DNA of 59,224 nucleotides, from the NCBI GenBank assembly GCA_019414515.1, contig DXLX01000003.1, forward strand, positions 1-59,224. The letters run 5' to 3'. Origin of the DNA: Collinsella sp. (lineage in GTDB: Bacteria; Actinomycetota; Coriobacteriia; Coriobacteriales; Coriobacteriaceae). Positions 25,015-33,272 of the stretch are shown piece by piece. Each line of letters opens with the position of its first letter. The first letter of the stretch is position 1. Below the pieces are notes generated by a model, which had not been told where the DNA came from, searched no databases, and saw nothing but the letters and a program-made list of their open reading frames with translations. Made by a program: the position numbers and the translations under genes.

Positions 25015-26715
25015 ATGCCAACTAACAGCCAGATTCTGATAGACGGATTCATTTCGGACGAATTCTCTAAGCAGGCTGAGTATAGTTCTAAAGGGGACTA
25101 CTTTGAACTGTTGGCCTCTTCTCGATACATGGCTCCATACGACCTTGACGACGATGAGATAGCGGAAGGGCTCATTGGAGGGTCGCGAGACGGGGGCTGC
25201 GATGCGATCTACATCTTTGCCAACAATAATTTCTTGAGTGAGGACGTCCAGATTAAAGACTACATCAATCGTGGATCAAGGGTTGAAATAGTTATTCTTC
25301 AGACCAAGGTTTCAAAATCATTCAAAGAAGACGTGTTCTTGAAGTGGAAGGACACCTGTAATGACCTTCTAACATTCGGTATAAATTTAAATGAATTCAA
25401 TGATAAATATTCCGAACGTGTTATCGATACTTTTAGAAGAATAAGAGAAGCGATTCAAGCAGCAGCGATGGCCGGAAACGAAATCCGAATGAAGTTCGTG
25501 TACATCGCGAATGCGGATTCACCATCGGACGGCGTTAAGATTCAGAAAGAGCAGCTTCCGGCCGCCATTGACGAAATCGTCGGCGTAAGCCGATTTAGCT
25601 CTTCGTGCGTTTTAGTTGGAGCAGACGAATTGATGCGCATCTGGTCGCCTCCCGCAGAGAGCGGGCTTGTTATGCGTTTTTCGGGGTCCTATGCGTCGGT
25701 TCCTCAGAGAACGGACGTCTTTGGCCTGGTGTCTTTGTCGGATTACTACCGCTTCCTCACTGACGACCAGGGGCAGCTCCGTAGCTATCTTTTCGAGGCG
25801 AACGTCAGAGATTACGAGGGAAATGTTTCAGTCAACAAAGGAATCAGGGAAACGTTGGAGCATCCTAGCGAAGACGATTTCTGGTGGCTCAACAACGGAG
25901 TAACGATACTGGCTTCTGAAGCCTATCAAATAGCAGGAGCAGAAGTGAAAATGGAAGAGCCTCGCATCGTTAATGGACTTCAAACGTCATATGAAATATA
26001 CAAATTTATGGAGTCTCGTACGGAAGACGCCGAAGATTCCAGAAATGTGATGGTAAAAATCCTTGTGCCCGGAAGCGATGAGACCAGAAACAGAGTGATA
26101 CTGGCGACGAACAACCAAACTCAGGTGAAAAAGACATCGCTTCGCGCTACTGACCAAATCCATATTCAAATCGAACTCTACATGAAAAGAAATGGGTTGT
26201 ATTACGAAAGGCGGAAGAACTATTACAAAAACCAGGGGAGGAAGAGGGAGGAGATCGTAACCCTCTCCTTTCTTGCACAATGCATGATGTCGATACTTCT
26301 CGGCAGACCGGATCAGGCAAGAGCAAGACCGTCGACGCTTTTGTCTGACGAGGCTCAGTATAAGAAAATATTTGGGCAGGATGGCAACCTTGAGGCTTAC
26401 TACAGAGCCGCTAGCCTTGGAAAACAGGTTTGCTTGAGGTTTCCGCAAATTAAGAGAGACTTAGAAGGGTCCCAAATAAGCGACATACGATTTTACGTGA
26501 TAATGGGCGTTGCTTCCATCTTGTCCAAAAAAGATAACCTGACGTTCGGTGACATAGAGAAACTCGACCTTGACAAGCTGTCAGATGAAATTATTCAAGA
26601 AGTTGCGGACATGGTTTTGGATGTTTATCTGGCCCTTGGCGGAACATCCAAAACCGCTAAGTCCTACGCCATGGCAACCAAAGTCAAGGAAAAGATTTCG
26701 CTACAGTTACCTTAA
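25015..26715 (+). CDS. AIPR-family phage-resistance protein with nuclease-like N-terminus
   Basis: A 566-aa protein. Residues 50-105 hold a PD-(D/E)xK-like signature: IGGSRDGGCDAIYIF followed by EIVILQTKVSKSF (D-x-D ... Q-x-K). Around residue 285 is FWWLNNGVTILAS, the hallmark of the AIPR family (abortive infection phage resistance, PF10592), then EPRIVNGLQTSYEIYKFM and ATNNQTQVKKTSLRATD. ATG 25015 is preceded by GGAGG at 25006-25010. The gene is intact, has its own promoter and terminator, and stands as a single-gene module. The family is linked to abortive infection and to restriction of modified or phage DNA, but the trigger here is unknown. Confidence 0.85.
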   Translation: MPTNSQILIDGFISDEFSKQAEYSSKGDYFELLASSRYMAPYDLDDDEIAEGLIGGSRDGGCDAIYIFANNNFLSEDVQIKDYINRGSRVEIVILQTKVSKSFKEDVFLKWKDTCNDLLTFGINLNEFNDKYSERVIDTFRRIREAIQAAAMAGNEIRMKFVYIANADSPSDGVKIQKEQLPAAIDEIVGVSRFSSSCVLVGADELMRIWSPPAESGLVMRFSGSYASVPQRTDVFGLVSLSDYYRFLTDDQGQLRSYLFEANVRDYEGNVSVNKGIRETLEHPSEDDFWWLNNGVTILASEAYQIAGAEVKMEEPRIVNGLQTSYEIYKFMESRTEDAEDSRNVMVKILVPGSDETRNRVILATNNQTQVKKTSLRATDQIHIQIELYMKRNGLYYERRKNYYKNQGRKREEIVTLSFLAQCMMSILLGRPDQARARPSTLLSDEAQYKKIFGQDGNLEAYYRAASLGKQVCLRFPQIKRDLEGSQISDIRFYVIMGVASILSKKDNLTFGDIEKLDLDKLSDEIIQEVADMVLDVYLALGGTSKTAKSYAMATKVKEKISLQLP

Positions 26716-26750
26716 GGTAATCCAAGGCTGCTCTCTAGAATGCTTTCAGC

Positions 26751-26785
26751 AGAGAGGTCCTTTTTGCAAAGGGCCTCTCTTTTTC
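26751..26785 (+). terminator. Intrinsic terminator of the AIPR gene
   Basis: Arms AGAGAGGTCCTTT and AAAGGGCCTCTCT form a 13-bp stem with one G:U pair and a 4-nt loop, followed by TTTT. It lies 36 bp after the AIPR stop. Confidence 0.9.
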
Positions 26786-26817
26786 CATTCGGTTCCGAAC
26801 AGTTTGACGCTCACTGA

Positions 26818-26955
26818 TCAGCCCGCATAGTCAGCCGCTTCGCTTTCAGCCCCAACCTTGATGCAAGCGTAGACGACGAGCGTGCACAGCCCCATGCCCA
26901 TTCCAATCAGGTGCAGCAGGAAGGCCATTCTGCTCGCCTTCCTCTTCGCCTTCAT
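26818..26955 (-). CDS. Possible 45-aa single-span membrane peptide
   Basis: On the minus strand ATG 26955 opens MKAKRKASRMAFLLHLIGMG, then MGLCTLVVYACIKVG, ending at TGA 26818. It has a basic head, one hydrophobic helix of about 22 residues and an acidic tail. It overlaps, in another frame, a second minus-strand frame (about 26846-27031) whose readable part ALGCLMGAALTAAGATLMAR also looks like a membrane helix. Together they may be the tail of a two-gene membrane module. I see no clear ribosome site and the family is unknown. Confidence 0.35.
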   Translation of the reverse strand: MKAKRKASRMAFLLHLIGMGMGLCTLVVYACIKVGAESEAADYAG

Positions 26956-27173
26956 GCGGCTTCTCGGGGGCGAACCCGTCCGGGCGGCGCGCCATGAGCG
27001 TGGCGCCGGCCGCCGTCAGGGCGGCACCCATGAGGCAACCGAGGGCATGTACAGGGCACAGGGGCAGTAGACCACTGTATGAATCTCACGTACATAGCAC
27101 AACGGCAGGCCCGTGCATTGCAGCCCGCTGCTGGCTGCAATGCACGGGGCTTTTGCAGGCCAATGGTTTGTAG
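26956..27173. other. Gap with an overlapping minus-strand membrane frame and a terminator
   Basis: Apart from the minus-strand frame described with the 45-aa peptide, no gene is evident. A terminator hairpin lies at 27109-27154. No transposase remnant is recognised. Confidence 0.4.
27109..27154 (+). terminator. Strong hairpin with T-run
   Basis: Arms 27109-27124 and 27134-27150 pair over about 16 bp around a 9-nt loop, then TTTT. No intact plus-strand gene lies directly upstream, so it is probably the orphaned 3' end of a lost gene. It could also work poorly in the minus direction. Confidence 0.8.
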
Positions 27174-27558
27174 TTAGTTTGTTGCTCTTTGGCAGCTTTG
27201 GCTCATAGCGGCCTTAAAAAAGCCACCATTGTTTTTGCGATTTCCAGCGTGATTCTGCTGTAGACATGTAGGATGCTTCAGTAGTACAGAGTCGAGCTCA
27301 TTGACGAGTTCCGGCATCTCGCTTGTGGGCAAAACCCTCTCGAGCGAGTGGAGCATATTGCTTAAATCGCGCCCGCGCGGCCTTGCACAGCAAAGCCGAT
27401 CGTCGCGCGCAAATGTTTCGAAAATCGACAAGAATCTCAATGACTTCAAGGAAGCTTTGAGGCTCCATTCTGTCCTCCTGCTTGCCAGACAGCTCCTGAA
27501 TCGTACGGATGGAATGAGACCGCAACATCTTGTGCCTAGCAATGGCTCTAAAAACCAC
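27174..27558 (-). pseudogene. Abi_2 (AbiD/AbiF)-like abortive-infection remnant
   Basis: Minus-strand text in one frame reads SFLEVIEILVDFRNICAR. After a one-base shift near 27410 another frame continues DDRLCCARPRGRDLSNMLHS, LERVLPTSEMPELVNELDSV. The FRNICA(H)xxRL pattern is the conserved C-terminal motif of Abi_2 family proteins (PF07751). Only the C-terminal 120 residues remain. The N-terminus is cut where the CBASS promoter begins on the opposite strand. The expected His of the motif is Arg/Asp here because of the frameshift. Confidence 0.5.
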
Positions 27559-27574
27559 ATTTTTAAAGCACGGT

Positions 27575-27583
27575 TGTTATAAT
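27575..27583 (+). promoter_or_regulatory. Extended -10 promoter of the CBASS operon
   Basis: TGTTATAAT is a perfect extended -10 element. There is no good -35. The ATG at 27582 overlaps the -10 box, so it cannot be the start codon. Transcription would begin near 27590 and ATG 27621 is the start. Confidence 0.65.
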
Positions 27584-27620
27584 GTCAGACACTAGAACAT
27601 CTGTTTGGAAAGGCGGTTAT

Positions 27621-28928
27621 ATGACAAATAGCGCAGACTTTGAATCATTCTTGAAGGACATCAATCCCAGCAAGAGCACCATTGATGAAGCGAGTCGACT
27701 TCACCGAAATCTCAGGGACCATCTCAAGGCAAGTGAGACTTATGGGGCTGTATGCAAGGACACATACCTCTCGGGTTCATACGCCAAGCAGACCTTCATA
27801 CGACCGAAGAAAGATTCTGACAGCTGCGATATTGACATCATCGTTGAGACAAACCGCTCCATTAACGACTCCCCGTATCGCGTTTTGGTCGAGCTCGAGG
27901 ATGCGATACGCGAGCGCGAGTGCTACAAGAGCGTCAAAATGCAAACGCATTCCATCGGCATTGACATGGCGAACTTCCATCTCGATGTTGTCCCCTTGGT
28001 CAAAGATGAAGACGGTCTTCTCTACATCGGTTCGAAAACCGATGGCGAATGGAGGCAGACGAATCCCAAAGAGCATCTCGCTTGGACGACTGAGGTTAAC
28101 AAAGGGTTCAACGGGGATTACAAACCTCTAGTGAAGATAATGAAGTGGTGGAGAAGGGAGAACTGCCCAAGTTGTGTGAAGTTCCCAAAGGGCATCACTC
28201 TTGAGAAGATGATCGCCGACAATCTACCTGAAGCAGGGTTGTCAATCGAGGACTGCGTCATGCAGGTAATGGCGAACCTTGCAGTTGCATACGCCGATGA
28301 ACTCGACTCGTACAAGGTGCCCTTCATTGAGGATCCAGCCATAGAGGGAAACAACCTTGCCGGAAAGTACTGCTATAACGATTTCGCCCAGTTCGTGGAC
28401 AAACTCAACGAGCATCTCTCGCTTCTTGCGGATGAAGGAACCGGCAACAGCGTCTGGAAGCAAATACTTGGAAACAACTTTCCTTCGGGAGTCTCTTCGT
28501 ACGGAACCACGGCATCAGATAAGTCAATAAGCCAACAGTACGCATTGTCTGTTCCGCACAGGCAGCCGTTAGGCTTTCCCATGCAGGCACGTAAGCCAAA
28601 TGCAACAATTACGGCGACGGTCAAATTGCCTTCAGGAGAAATGCGAGCACTCGAAAACGACGGCGCGCTCATACCGAAGGGCTCCACTATCGTGTACAGA
28701 GTGAACTGTGGGCCGGTAAAAGATGGCAGGGTAAAGTGGCAAGTCACGAATACCGGCGATGAAGCTATGAGGGTTTGCCGTAGGGGTGGTTTCGAGATCC
28801 CAAACATAGAAAAGACTTCCCGTCGGGAGGAGACAGCGTATACGGGGAAACACTATGTTCAATGTTTTGTAATCCGAAGGGGCTATTGCGTCCGTTGGAG
28901 CAACCCATTCTTCATCAACGTAGAGTAG
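27621..28928 (+). CDS. CBASS cyclic-oligonucleotide synthase (CD-NTase, SMODS fold)
   Basis: A 435-aa CD-NTase. The active site is visible: SGSYAKQTFIRP (GS at about residue 52), CDIDIIVE (DxD at 70-72) and NFHLDVVPLV (third Asp at about 122). Residues 165-310 form the helical part. The C-terminal 110 residues (from about 325, including TIVYRVNCGPVKDGRVKWQV and AYTGKHYVQCFVIRRGYCVR) match the AGS-C sensor domain found on this branch. On phage infection it would make a cyclic nucleotide that activates the effector encoded 11 bp downstream. GGAAAGGCGG precedes ATG 27621. The nucleotide product cannot be told from sequence. Confidence 0.88.
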   Translation: MTNSADFESFLKDINPSKSTIDEASRLHRNLRDHLKASETYGAVCKDTYLSGSYAKQTFIRPKKDSDSCDIDIIVETNRSINDSPYRVLVELEDAIRERECYKSVKMQTHSIGIDMANFHLDVVPLVKDEDGLLYIGSKTDGEWRQTNPKEHLAWTTEVNKGFNGDYKPLVKIMKWWRRENCPSCVKFPKGITLEKMIADNLPEAGLSIEDCVMQVMANLAVAYADELDSYKVPFIEDPAIEGNNLAGKYCYNDFAQFVDKLNEHLSLLADEGTGNSVWKQILGNNFPSGVSSYGTTASDKSISQQYALSVPHRQPLGFPMQARKPNATITATVKLPSGEMRALENDGALIPKGSTIVYRVNCGPVKDGRVKWQVTNTGDEAMRVCRRGGFEIPNIEKTSRREETAYTGKHYVQCFVIRRGYCVRWSNPFFINVE

Positions 28929-28938
28929 GTGATAATCG

Positions 28939-29475
28939 ATGGATATCAACAACGTAATTTCAGGCATTCTTTCTGTTGGAGGAAACATATCTCTTGTCCT
29001 CGAATTCATGGGATTCCTGTCGTTCGTCGCATTGGCTATCGGAGCCTTCACGCGTCTCGGTAAAGCGGCGTGGCGCTTCGGCCTTGCGCTGTACGGCAAG
29101 AAGATACTGATTGTCGCGAGTGACGAGGACTACCATGACCTCGAAGAGGATCTTTCCGACTCTGGGCTGATCAAGAGGAAGAACATACAGCGCGTTTCGG
29201 ACAAACAGATATCCAAGGCAAAGGATGCACTCCTGTTGATAGTGGTCTACGGATATTTAGACAAAGAAGGCTTTAGGGAGATTATCAACGGTAAGAGCTC
29301 CCGATGCGGACTTATCGTTCACTGTCCGCCGGAAAAGGGCCGAATCGACGATGACGAGAAGAAGCTCCTTGGTAAAACCGCATTTACCACGCTTTGCAAT
29401 TTACGAGGCAGGTTAGTGAACGACGTTCTGCTCATGATGCTATCCACTTCATTCAAAAAGAGCGACCTGAAATAA
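28939..29475 (+). CDS. Membrane-anchored CBASS effector candidate
   Basis: A 178-aa protein. A hydrophobic N-terminal helix (FMGFLSFVALAIGAFTRLG, about residues 23-41), possibly preceded by a weaker one, is followed by a basic link and an alpha/beta domain. The latter starts KKILIVASDEDYHDLEEDLS and continues ALLLIVVYGYLDKEGFREII, SSRCGLIVHCPPEKGRIDDD and NLRGRLVNDVLLMMLST. The domain looks Rossmann-like, perhaps related to TIR/SLOG-type sensors, but I recognise no specific family and see no clear catalytic Glu. Adjacent to the CD-NTase gene with an 11-bp gap, it is the only candidate effector of this two-gene (type I-like) CBASS. Confidence 0.65.
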   Translation: MDINNVISGILSVGGNISLVLEFMGFLSFVALAIGAFTRLGKAAWRFGLALYGKKILIVASDEDYHDLEEDLSDSGLIKRKNIQRVSDKQISKAKDALLLIVVYGYLDKEGFREIINGKSSRCGLIVHCPPEKGRIDDDEKKLLGKTAFTTLCNLRGRLVNDVLLMMLSTSFKKSDLK

Positions 29476-29516
29476 CCTGGACGACGATGACGGCCGGTTG
29501 GCGGTGCTGCTGCGTC

Positions 29517-29675
29517 AACGGCTGGAACCTGAACATCCCACGCTACGTGGACACGTTCGCGGAAGAGGAGCCGGTGGACCTTGCTGCCGTGCGCGACGAC
29601 ATCAAGCGCATCGAGGCCGAAAAGGCGGCGGCCATCGCCAAGGTCGAGGGCATGCTTTCACAGCTGGGACTATGA
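29517..29675 (+). pseudogene. hsdM: C-terminal fragment of a type I restriction methyltransferase subunit
   Basis: The text NLNIPRYVDTFAEEEPVDLA followed by AAVRDDIKRIEAEKAAAIAK and VEGMLSQLGL matches the extreme C-terminus of HsdM. Only about 52 residues remain. The methyltransferase domain and the NPPF motif are gone, and the CBASS effector gene ends 41 bp upstream, so CBASS probably replaced the rest. Its TGA overlaps an ATG at 29672, and the next gene begins within 15 bp. Confidence 0.75.
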
Positions 29676-29689
29676 GAGGAGAAAGACAA

Positions 29690-30253
29690 TTGAAACGAGA
29701 TTACGACGCAATTCATTATATTCAGCGACAGCTCTCTGGATTTGAAGACAAGAAAATGGTTTTTGCGATGACCAAGGCATTCAATAAAATGTGCGCGGCC
29801 GAAGAGCCGGATGGCTGTCTGTCCACGACGGTCGAGCTGTTTATTGCGCTGAAATATCTTGGTTACAAGCCTCGTATTTGCTACGGGCTGGTCGTGCCTC
29901 CAAGCGGCTATGAGTTCTATCATGCGTGGCTCGAGCTGGATGGGAAGATTGTGGACATCGCTATTTACGGCAATGCTAAGTTCTCACCATTTTCGACGTT
30001 TGATGTTCGTTTCCCTATCGTGATGGGGTCGTACGAGGCGAACGAACAAGGAATGGAATATCGTCCGTTTACATTTGATGAGGACTGGCGCGACGCTTTG
30101 ATTAGCAAAGTACAGGGAATGCCGGTAGTCGAATATTGTGATAAATCACCGAAGCGAATCTTGTGGAAGTTCGCTTGCGACCTGTTGGATATGAGCCCGT
30201 TGAAAGCAAATGTAGACGCGTTGCGCGACACAGTCAAAGATGATGTGATTTAA
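29690..30253 (+). CDS. Transglutaminase-like protein between hsdM and hsdS remnants
   Basis: A 187-aa protein with a plausible Cys-His-Asp triad: DGCLSTTVELFIALKYLGYK (Cys on a helix), EFYHAWLELDGK (His) and IVDIAIYG (Asp), the arrangement of transglutaminase-like and lasso-peptide B2 proteins. TTG 29690 is chosen because AGGAG at 29677-29681 is correctly spaced. ATG 29672 overlaps the hsdM stop but lacks a site. A perfect GGGAGGTGA site for hsdS follows 4 bp after its stop, so the order hsdM-this gene-hsdS looks inherited rather than random. The gene itself appears intact. Its role is unknown. Confidence 0.6.
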   Translation: MKRDYDAIHYIQRQLSGFEDKKMVFAMTKAFNKMCAAEEPDGCLSTTVELFIALKYLGYKPRICYGLVVPPSGYEFYHAWLELDGKIVDIAIYGNAKFSPFSTFDVRFPIVMGSYEANEQGMEYRPFTFDEDWRDALISKVQGMPVVEYCDKSPKRILWKFACDLLDMSPLKANVDALRDTVKDDVI

Positions 30254-30267
30254 GGGAGGTGAATGAT

Positions 30268-30399
30268 ATGGAACAGCCTTATTTGCGTTTTAAGACCGAC
30301 GACGGGTCGGAGTATCCGGCGTGGGAGGAGAAGACGCTTGGGGAGTTTTTTACCGAAATAAAAGAGAAGAATCATCCAGACTTGCCCGTGCTTGAGTAA
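30268..30399 (+). pseudogene. hsdS: N-terminal fragment of a type I restriction specificity subunit
   Basis: ATG 30268 has an excellent GGGAGGTGA site. The 43-aa product MEQPYLRFKTDDGSEYPAWE followed by EKTLGEFFTEIKEKNHPDLP matches the first part of HsdS, where target-recognition domain 1 begins, and stops abruptly at PVLE. The break is at about 30396. An 8-bp inverted repeat (30409-30416 with 30429-30436) lies just after it, which could be a recombination scar. No hsdR and no recombinase are nearby. Confidence 0.75.
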
Positions 30400-30760
30400 T
30401 CGTCTTTCTCCGTACCAACTGTATTCGCGGTACGGAAACGTGCAAATTCTCAGCGCTTTCGCATGGGTTCGCACCCGTTCTTTCGATGCCGCGCGGCTGT
30501 CGCCACTCGCTAGAAACCCCGGCCCTGTACCTATCGCACATGCTCACTTCAACCATCCCAATCCGTACGGAGTTGTGCACGATTATGTCGAGCCCAGATT
30601 CTTCCTTTCACCGACTGGCAAAACGATTTACACCTAATTGTGGACATTGCTCACGCGATTTGTCTTTGCTCACGCATTGATCTCGCTAAACTAATAACTG
30701 CTGTTACCAGGGCATTTTCTGGTGCACATTCTATTGGCTCCTGCGAAGATCGGAGCGGGT
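30400..30760. other. Gap between hsdS fragment and surface protein gene
   Basis: About 360 bp with an 8-bp inverted repeat at 30409-30436 and no convincing reading frame. I recognise no IS, RNA gene or promoter in it. Confidence 0.5.
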
Positions 30761-31867
30761 ATGTTTGCTGCCGAGTCCTACACCAGCCGTCATTACATTG
30801 AGATCGTTGCCATAGCCTGCCTATGCGTTTTGCTGGGCGGGCCTTCTTATGCCGCGGGCGCGGAGAGCCTCGTCATCGCGGGCGCGACGTACTACGAGCC
30901 GGGCGTGTCGGGCCCCGGCTGGGCCTGGACCGATGCCGGCCACCTGGAGCTTAACGGCTACGCGGGAGAGGCCATCGGCGCTGACGGCGACCTGGTGCTG
31001 ACACTTGCCGGGCAAAACTCCGTGACGGAGTCGCATGCGCCCGATGCGGACATCACGCAGTGCGGCATGGAGGTGTGGGGCGACCTGACGCTTCGCGGCA
31101 CCGGGTCCCTGGCGGCATCGGGCTCGCAGTGCGCGATCCACGTCTCGCGGGCGCTCGTGGTGGACGTCTGCACCGTCGATGCCCGGGCGGACGGGGCCGA
31201 CGTCACGGACGAGGCCGTGGCCGCCGTGATCGCCGGCGACATGGCCGTGCGCGGTGGCGGGCGCGTCGTTGCCGCGAGCACAGGGTCCGGAGCGGGCGTG
31301 CGCGCTTATGGCGTGTATCTGCAGGACTTAGGCCTTGGCGATGGGGCGGCCGGCTGTCGGCTTTCCGTCGATGCCTCGTGGCTCGATGCGGCAGGTACCG
31401 ATGGCGGCGTCGCGTGCTTGGGCGGCTCGCTTGTGTCCGCACGGTTTGTGACGCCTGCCGGCGGGGCCTTTGGTGCTGACGGCGTGGTGAATGCTGCCGG
31501 TGCGATGGCACCGCATGTGGTGGTTGAGCCCGATGCCGCCACGCCACCGGCAGGGGAGACCGATGGAGACGACGTGCCTGGATGCGGGGAGGGTAAACCA
31601 GATGGTAGTGCCGGCCCTGCTGCAGGGCAGCCCGGTGCGGGGCCGACGACGGATCCAACGGTGAAACCTGCGGCCACGTCGCCCAAAACAAACATAACGA
31701 TCAAGACGACGGTGACCAAGACCACAGTGCCTGCGTCCTCTAAGCCTAAAGCCACCAGCACGACCGCAACGACACTCCCCAAGACCGCCGACAGCGACTG
31801 GATTGCCGCTTCCGTAACGCTTTTCCTTCTGGGAACAACGCTCCTGGCTGCCGCATTTCGCTGCTAA
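30761..31867 (+). CDS. LPKTA sortase-anchored surface protein
   Basis: A 368-aa secreted protein. The signal peptide (SRHYIEIVAIACLCVLLGGP then SYAAGA) ends near residue 35. The mature part is a beta-rich domain of low complexity in G, A, D and V (for example LAGQNSVTESHAPDADITQC, LRGTGSLAASGSQCAIHVS), resembling carbohydrate-binding or right-handed beta-helix surface domains. A Pro/Thr/Lys-rich spacer follows, then TTLPKTADSDW, a hydrophobic helix and FRC, a sorting signal with LPKTA in place of LPxTG. ATG 30761 has a CGGAG site; GTG 30722 is an alternative. No sortase is in the window. High GC contrasts with its neighbours. Confidence 0.8.
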   Translation: MFAAESYTSRHYIEIVAIACLCVLLGGPSYAAGAESLVIAGATYYEPGVSGPGWAWTDAGHLELNGYAGEAIGADGDLVLTLAGQNSVTESHAPDADITQCGMEVWGDLTLRGTGSLAASGSQCAIHVSRALVVDVCTVDARADGADVTDEAVAAVIAGDMAVRGGGRVVAASTGSGAGVRAYGVYLQDLGLGDGAAGCRLSVDASWLDAAGTDGGVACLGGSLVSARFVTPAGGAFGADGVVNAAGAMAPHVVVEPDAATPPAGETDGDDVPGCGEGKPDGSAGPAAGQPGAGPTTDPTVKPAATSPKTNITIKTTVTKTTVPASSKPKATSTTATTLPKTADSDWIAASVTLFLLGTTLLAAAFRC

Positions 31868-31954
31868 GGCCCCGTTTAAGTGAGACCAGAGAGGGATGAA
31901 TGCAGCTATTGCAGAAGTCTTTCGCCTACTACTAAATCAATTTCTTAGAGATTG

Positions 31955-31990
31955 GTGCCGTATCAGCCATCGCTGCGACGGCACTATTTT
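31955..31990 (+). terminator. Possible terminator after the surface protein gene
   Basis: A 7-bp GTGCCGT/ACGGCAC stem encloses a loop with its own weak pairing and is followed by TATTTT. It is 87 bp after the stop. Confidence 0.4.
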
Positions 31991-32063
31991 GTTCAGCTCG
32001 ACTGCCTCTCGATCCATTACCGATGTTGAGCCTTACACCCCATCTGCCAGAGCGATAAGATAA

Positions 32064-32091
32064 TTGCAATCCAAATGCTACCGTTTATAAA
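32064..32091 (+). promoter_or_regulatory. Promoter of the TM GIY-YIG gene
   Basis: TTGCAA at 32064-32069, a 16-bp spacer and TATAAA at 32086-32091, 43 bp before ATG 32134. Confidence 0.55.
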
Positions 32092-32133
32092 GCTTCATTT
32101 GGACCCAATTGCCTATATCACTGGAGTCATAAC

Positions 32134-32724
32134 ATGAGGAACTACTATCAAATCAAAACCGTCGCATCGGCCCCTCCAAGGAGGCTCATCCCGATCGGAA
32201 AAGTCATCAGCGTTACTGGGCTTGTATTGGCAATTGTCAGTTTCTTTTCCGCTCTGCCATCGAGTGCCAACATATATGGCTCGCTTTCTTTTACTTTCTT
32301 ACTCCTTGGCTTATTCTTTTTTGTGGACGGGCTCTTTCTTGTTATTACTGCATCAAGGCAACAAGAGAATCTACTAGGGCTACGCCAATCGCTCCTAGAA
32401 GATGATCCTCAAATCGCCGCGAGCGCCGAAGAGTTTATGTCTCAGCGAAAGGCCCTGACACAGCAAGGCGAAATTACTGGCATCTTCATTGTCCATAATG
32501 CAACCAAAGATCTGTACTACGTAGGCCAAAGCGCAAAGGCAATTGATCGAGCGGCCATACAGTTTCTCGGTAGGGGCAATTGCGATGTGTATGCCGATTA
32601 CAAGTACGGTGACTCATTCAACGTGCGAATAATCCAGCTGTCGGAAAGCGGCTACGAAAGTCTCAATGAGCTAAAACGCGCAGCGATACAAGCGCTCGAG
32701 GCTGCTGGCGAGGAGCTTTATTAA
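32134..32724 (+). CDS. Membrane-anchored GIY-YIG-like protein
   Basis: A 196-aa protein. Two membrane helices lie at about residues 20-40 (PIGKVISVTGLVLAIVSFFS) and 50-75. A GIY-YIG-type domain follows, from about 112: GIFIVHNATKDLYYVGQSAK (GIF...YVG in place of GIY...YIG), AAIQFLGRGNCDVYADYKYG and GYESLNELKRAAIQALEA. GIY-YIG domains are usually DNA nucleases, and membrane anchoring could place one to cut incoming DNA. The core Arg of the family may be the R in IDRAAIQF, and the metal-binding Glu is uncertain. It is the first of three genes in the same direction. Confidence 0.72.
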   Translation: MRNYYQIKTVASAPPRRLIPIGKVISVTGLVLAIVSFFSALPSSANIYGSLSFTFLLLGLFFFVDGLFLVITASRQQENLLGLRQSLLEDDPQIAASAEEFMSQRKALTQQGEITGIFIVHNATKDLYYVGQSAKAIDRAAIQFLGRGNCDVYADYKYGDSFNVRIIQLSESGYESLNELKRAAIQALEAAGEELY

Positions 32725-32747
32725 GGGCGACTGTTAGGATTAATGCA

Positions 32748-33272
32748 ATGGCAAGCTCAAATAACACAGGCAACAACGAGGAATTAACGCCGTCCGTCGA
32801 AGAAACGCTTCTTAACGAATCCGGCTCGATTGCCAGGGTCAAATCGTTCTCATGGATTTGGTTTATCAATAAGGAGCGAATCCACGACATAAATCCTGTC
32901 CAATGCGGCAAATGGATGTTCTTCTTCTCTCCATTCAAAACCGCCCTCATGGACGACATTGTCGGAACCGCAGTTCTTGATGGCGTCGTCGTAGAGGCCA
33001 AATACTCGAATCCCGAAACGCTCATCGCGGCGGGCTCGAAACAAGGTGTCTGCTGCTTTTACCTAAACGGAAACGATAGAGAAAGCCATAAGAGGGTACT
33101 GAGCTACATGCTGGAAAACGGGCTAATCAGGAAGACAAAGACTGGAAAGCTGTATAACATTTCGTTCAAGTTCGACACTGAGACCTACGCAGGAAAGTAC
33201 AAGGGGAGCGGCTTCTCCGGAAAGATAAAGCTCGCGGACTTCGTTGACCTGGAGACGGGAGAGTTTATTTAA
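32748..33272 (+). CDS. Uncharacterised 174-aa protein, possible phosphothreonine-lyase-like domain
   Basis: A soluble protein with no TM segment. SFSWIWFINKERIHDINPVQ then CGKWMFFFSP, EAKYSNPETLIAAGSKQGVC and CFYLNGNDRESHKRVLSYML recall a family annotated as putative phosphothreonine-lyase-domain proteins in Firmicutes and Actinobacteria. The match is from memory and moderate. It starts 24 bp after the GIY-YIG gene and is probably co-transcribed. Its location in a defence-rich interval suggests an accessory or sensing role, which I cannot support further. Confidence 0.45.
   Translation: MASSNNTGNNEELTPSVEETLLNESGSIARVKSFSWIWFINKERIHDINPVQCGKWMFFFSPFKTALMDDIVGTAVLDGVVVEAKYSNPETLIAAGSKQGVCCFYLNGNDRESHKRVLSYMLENGLIRKTKTGKLYNISFKFDTETYAGKYKGSGFSGKIKLADFVDLETGEFI

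Noticed and set aside
30268..30436. Phase-variable hsdS inversion system
   Set aside because: Only one 43-codon hsdS piece and an 8-bp repeat are present, with no second hsdS and no recombinase.
30486..30680. Plus-strand frames in the gap after the hsdS fragment
   Set aside because: Low protein-like character and overlapping alternatives in two frames; no start site.
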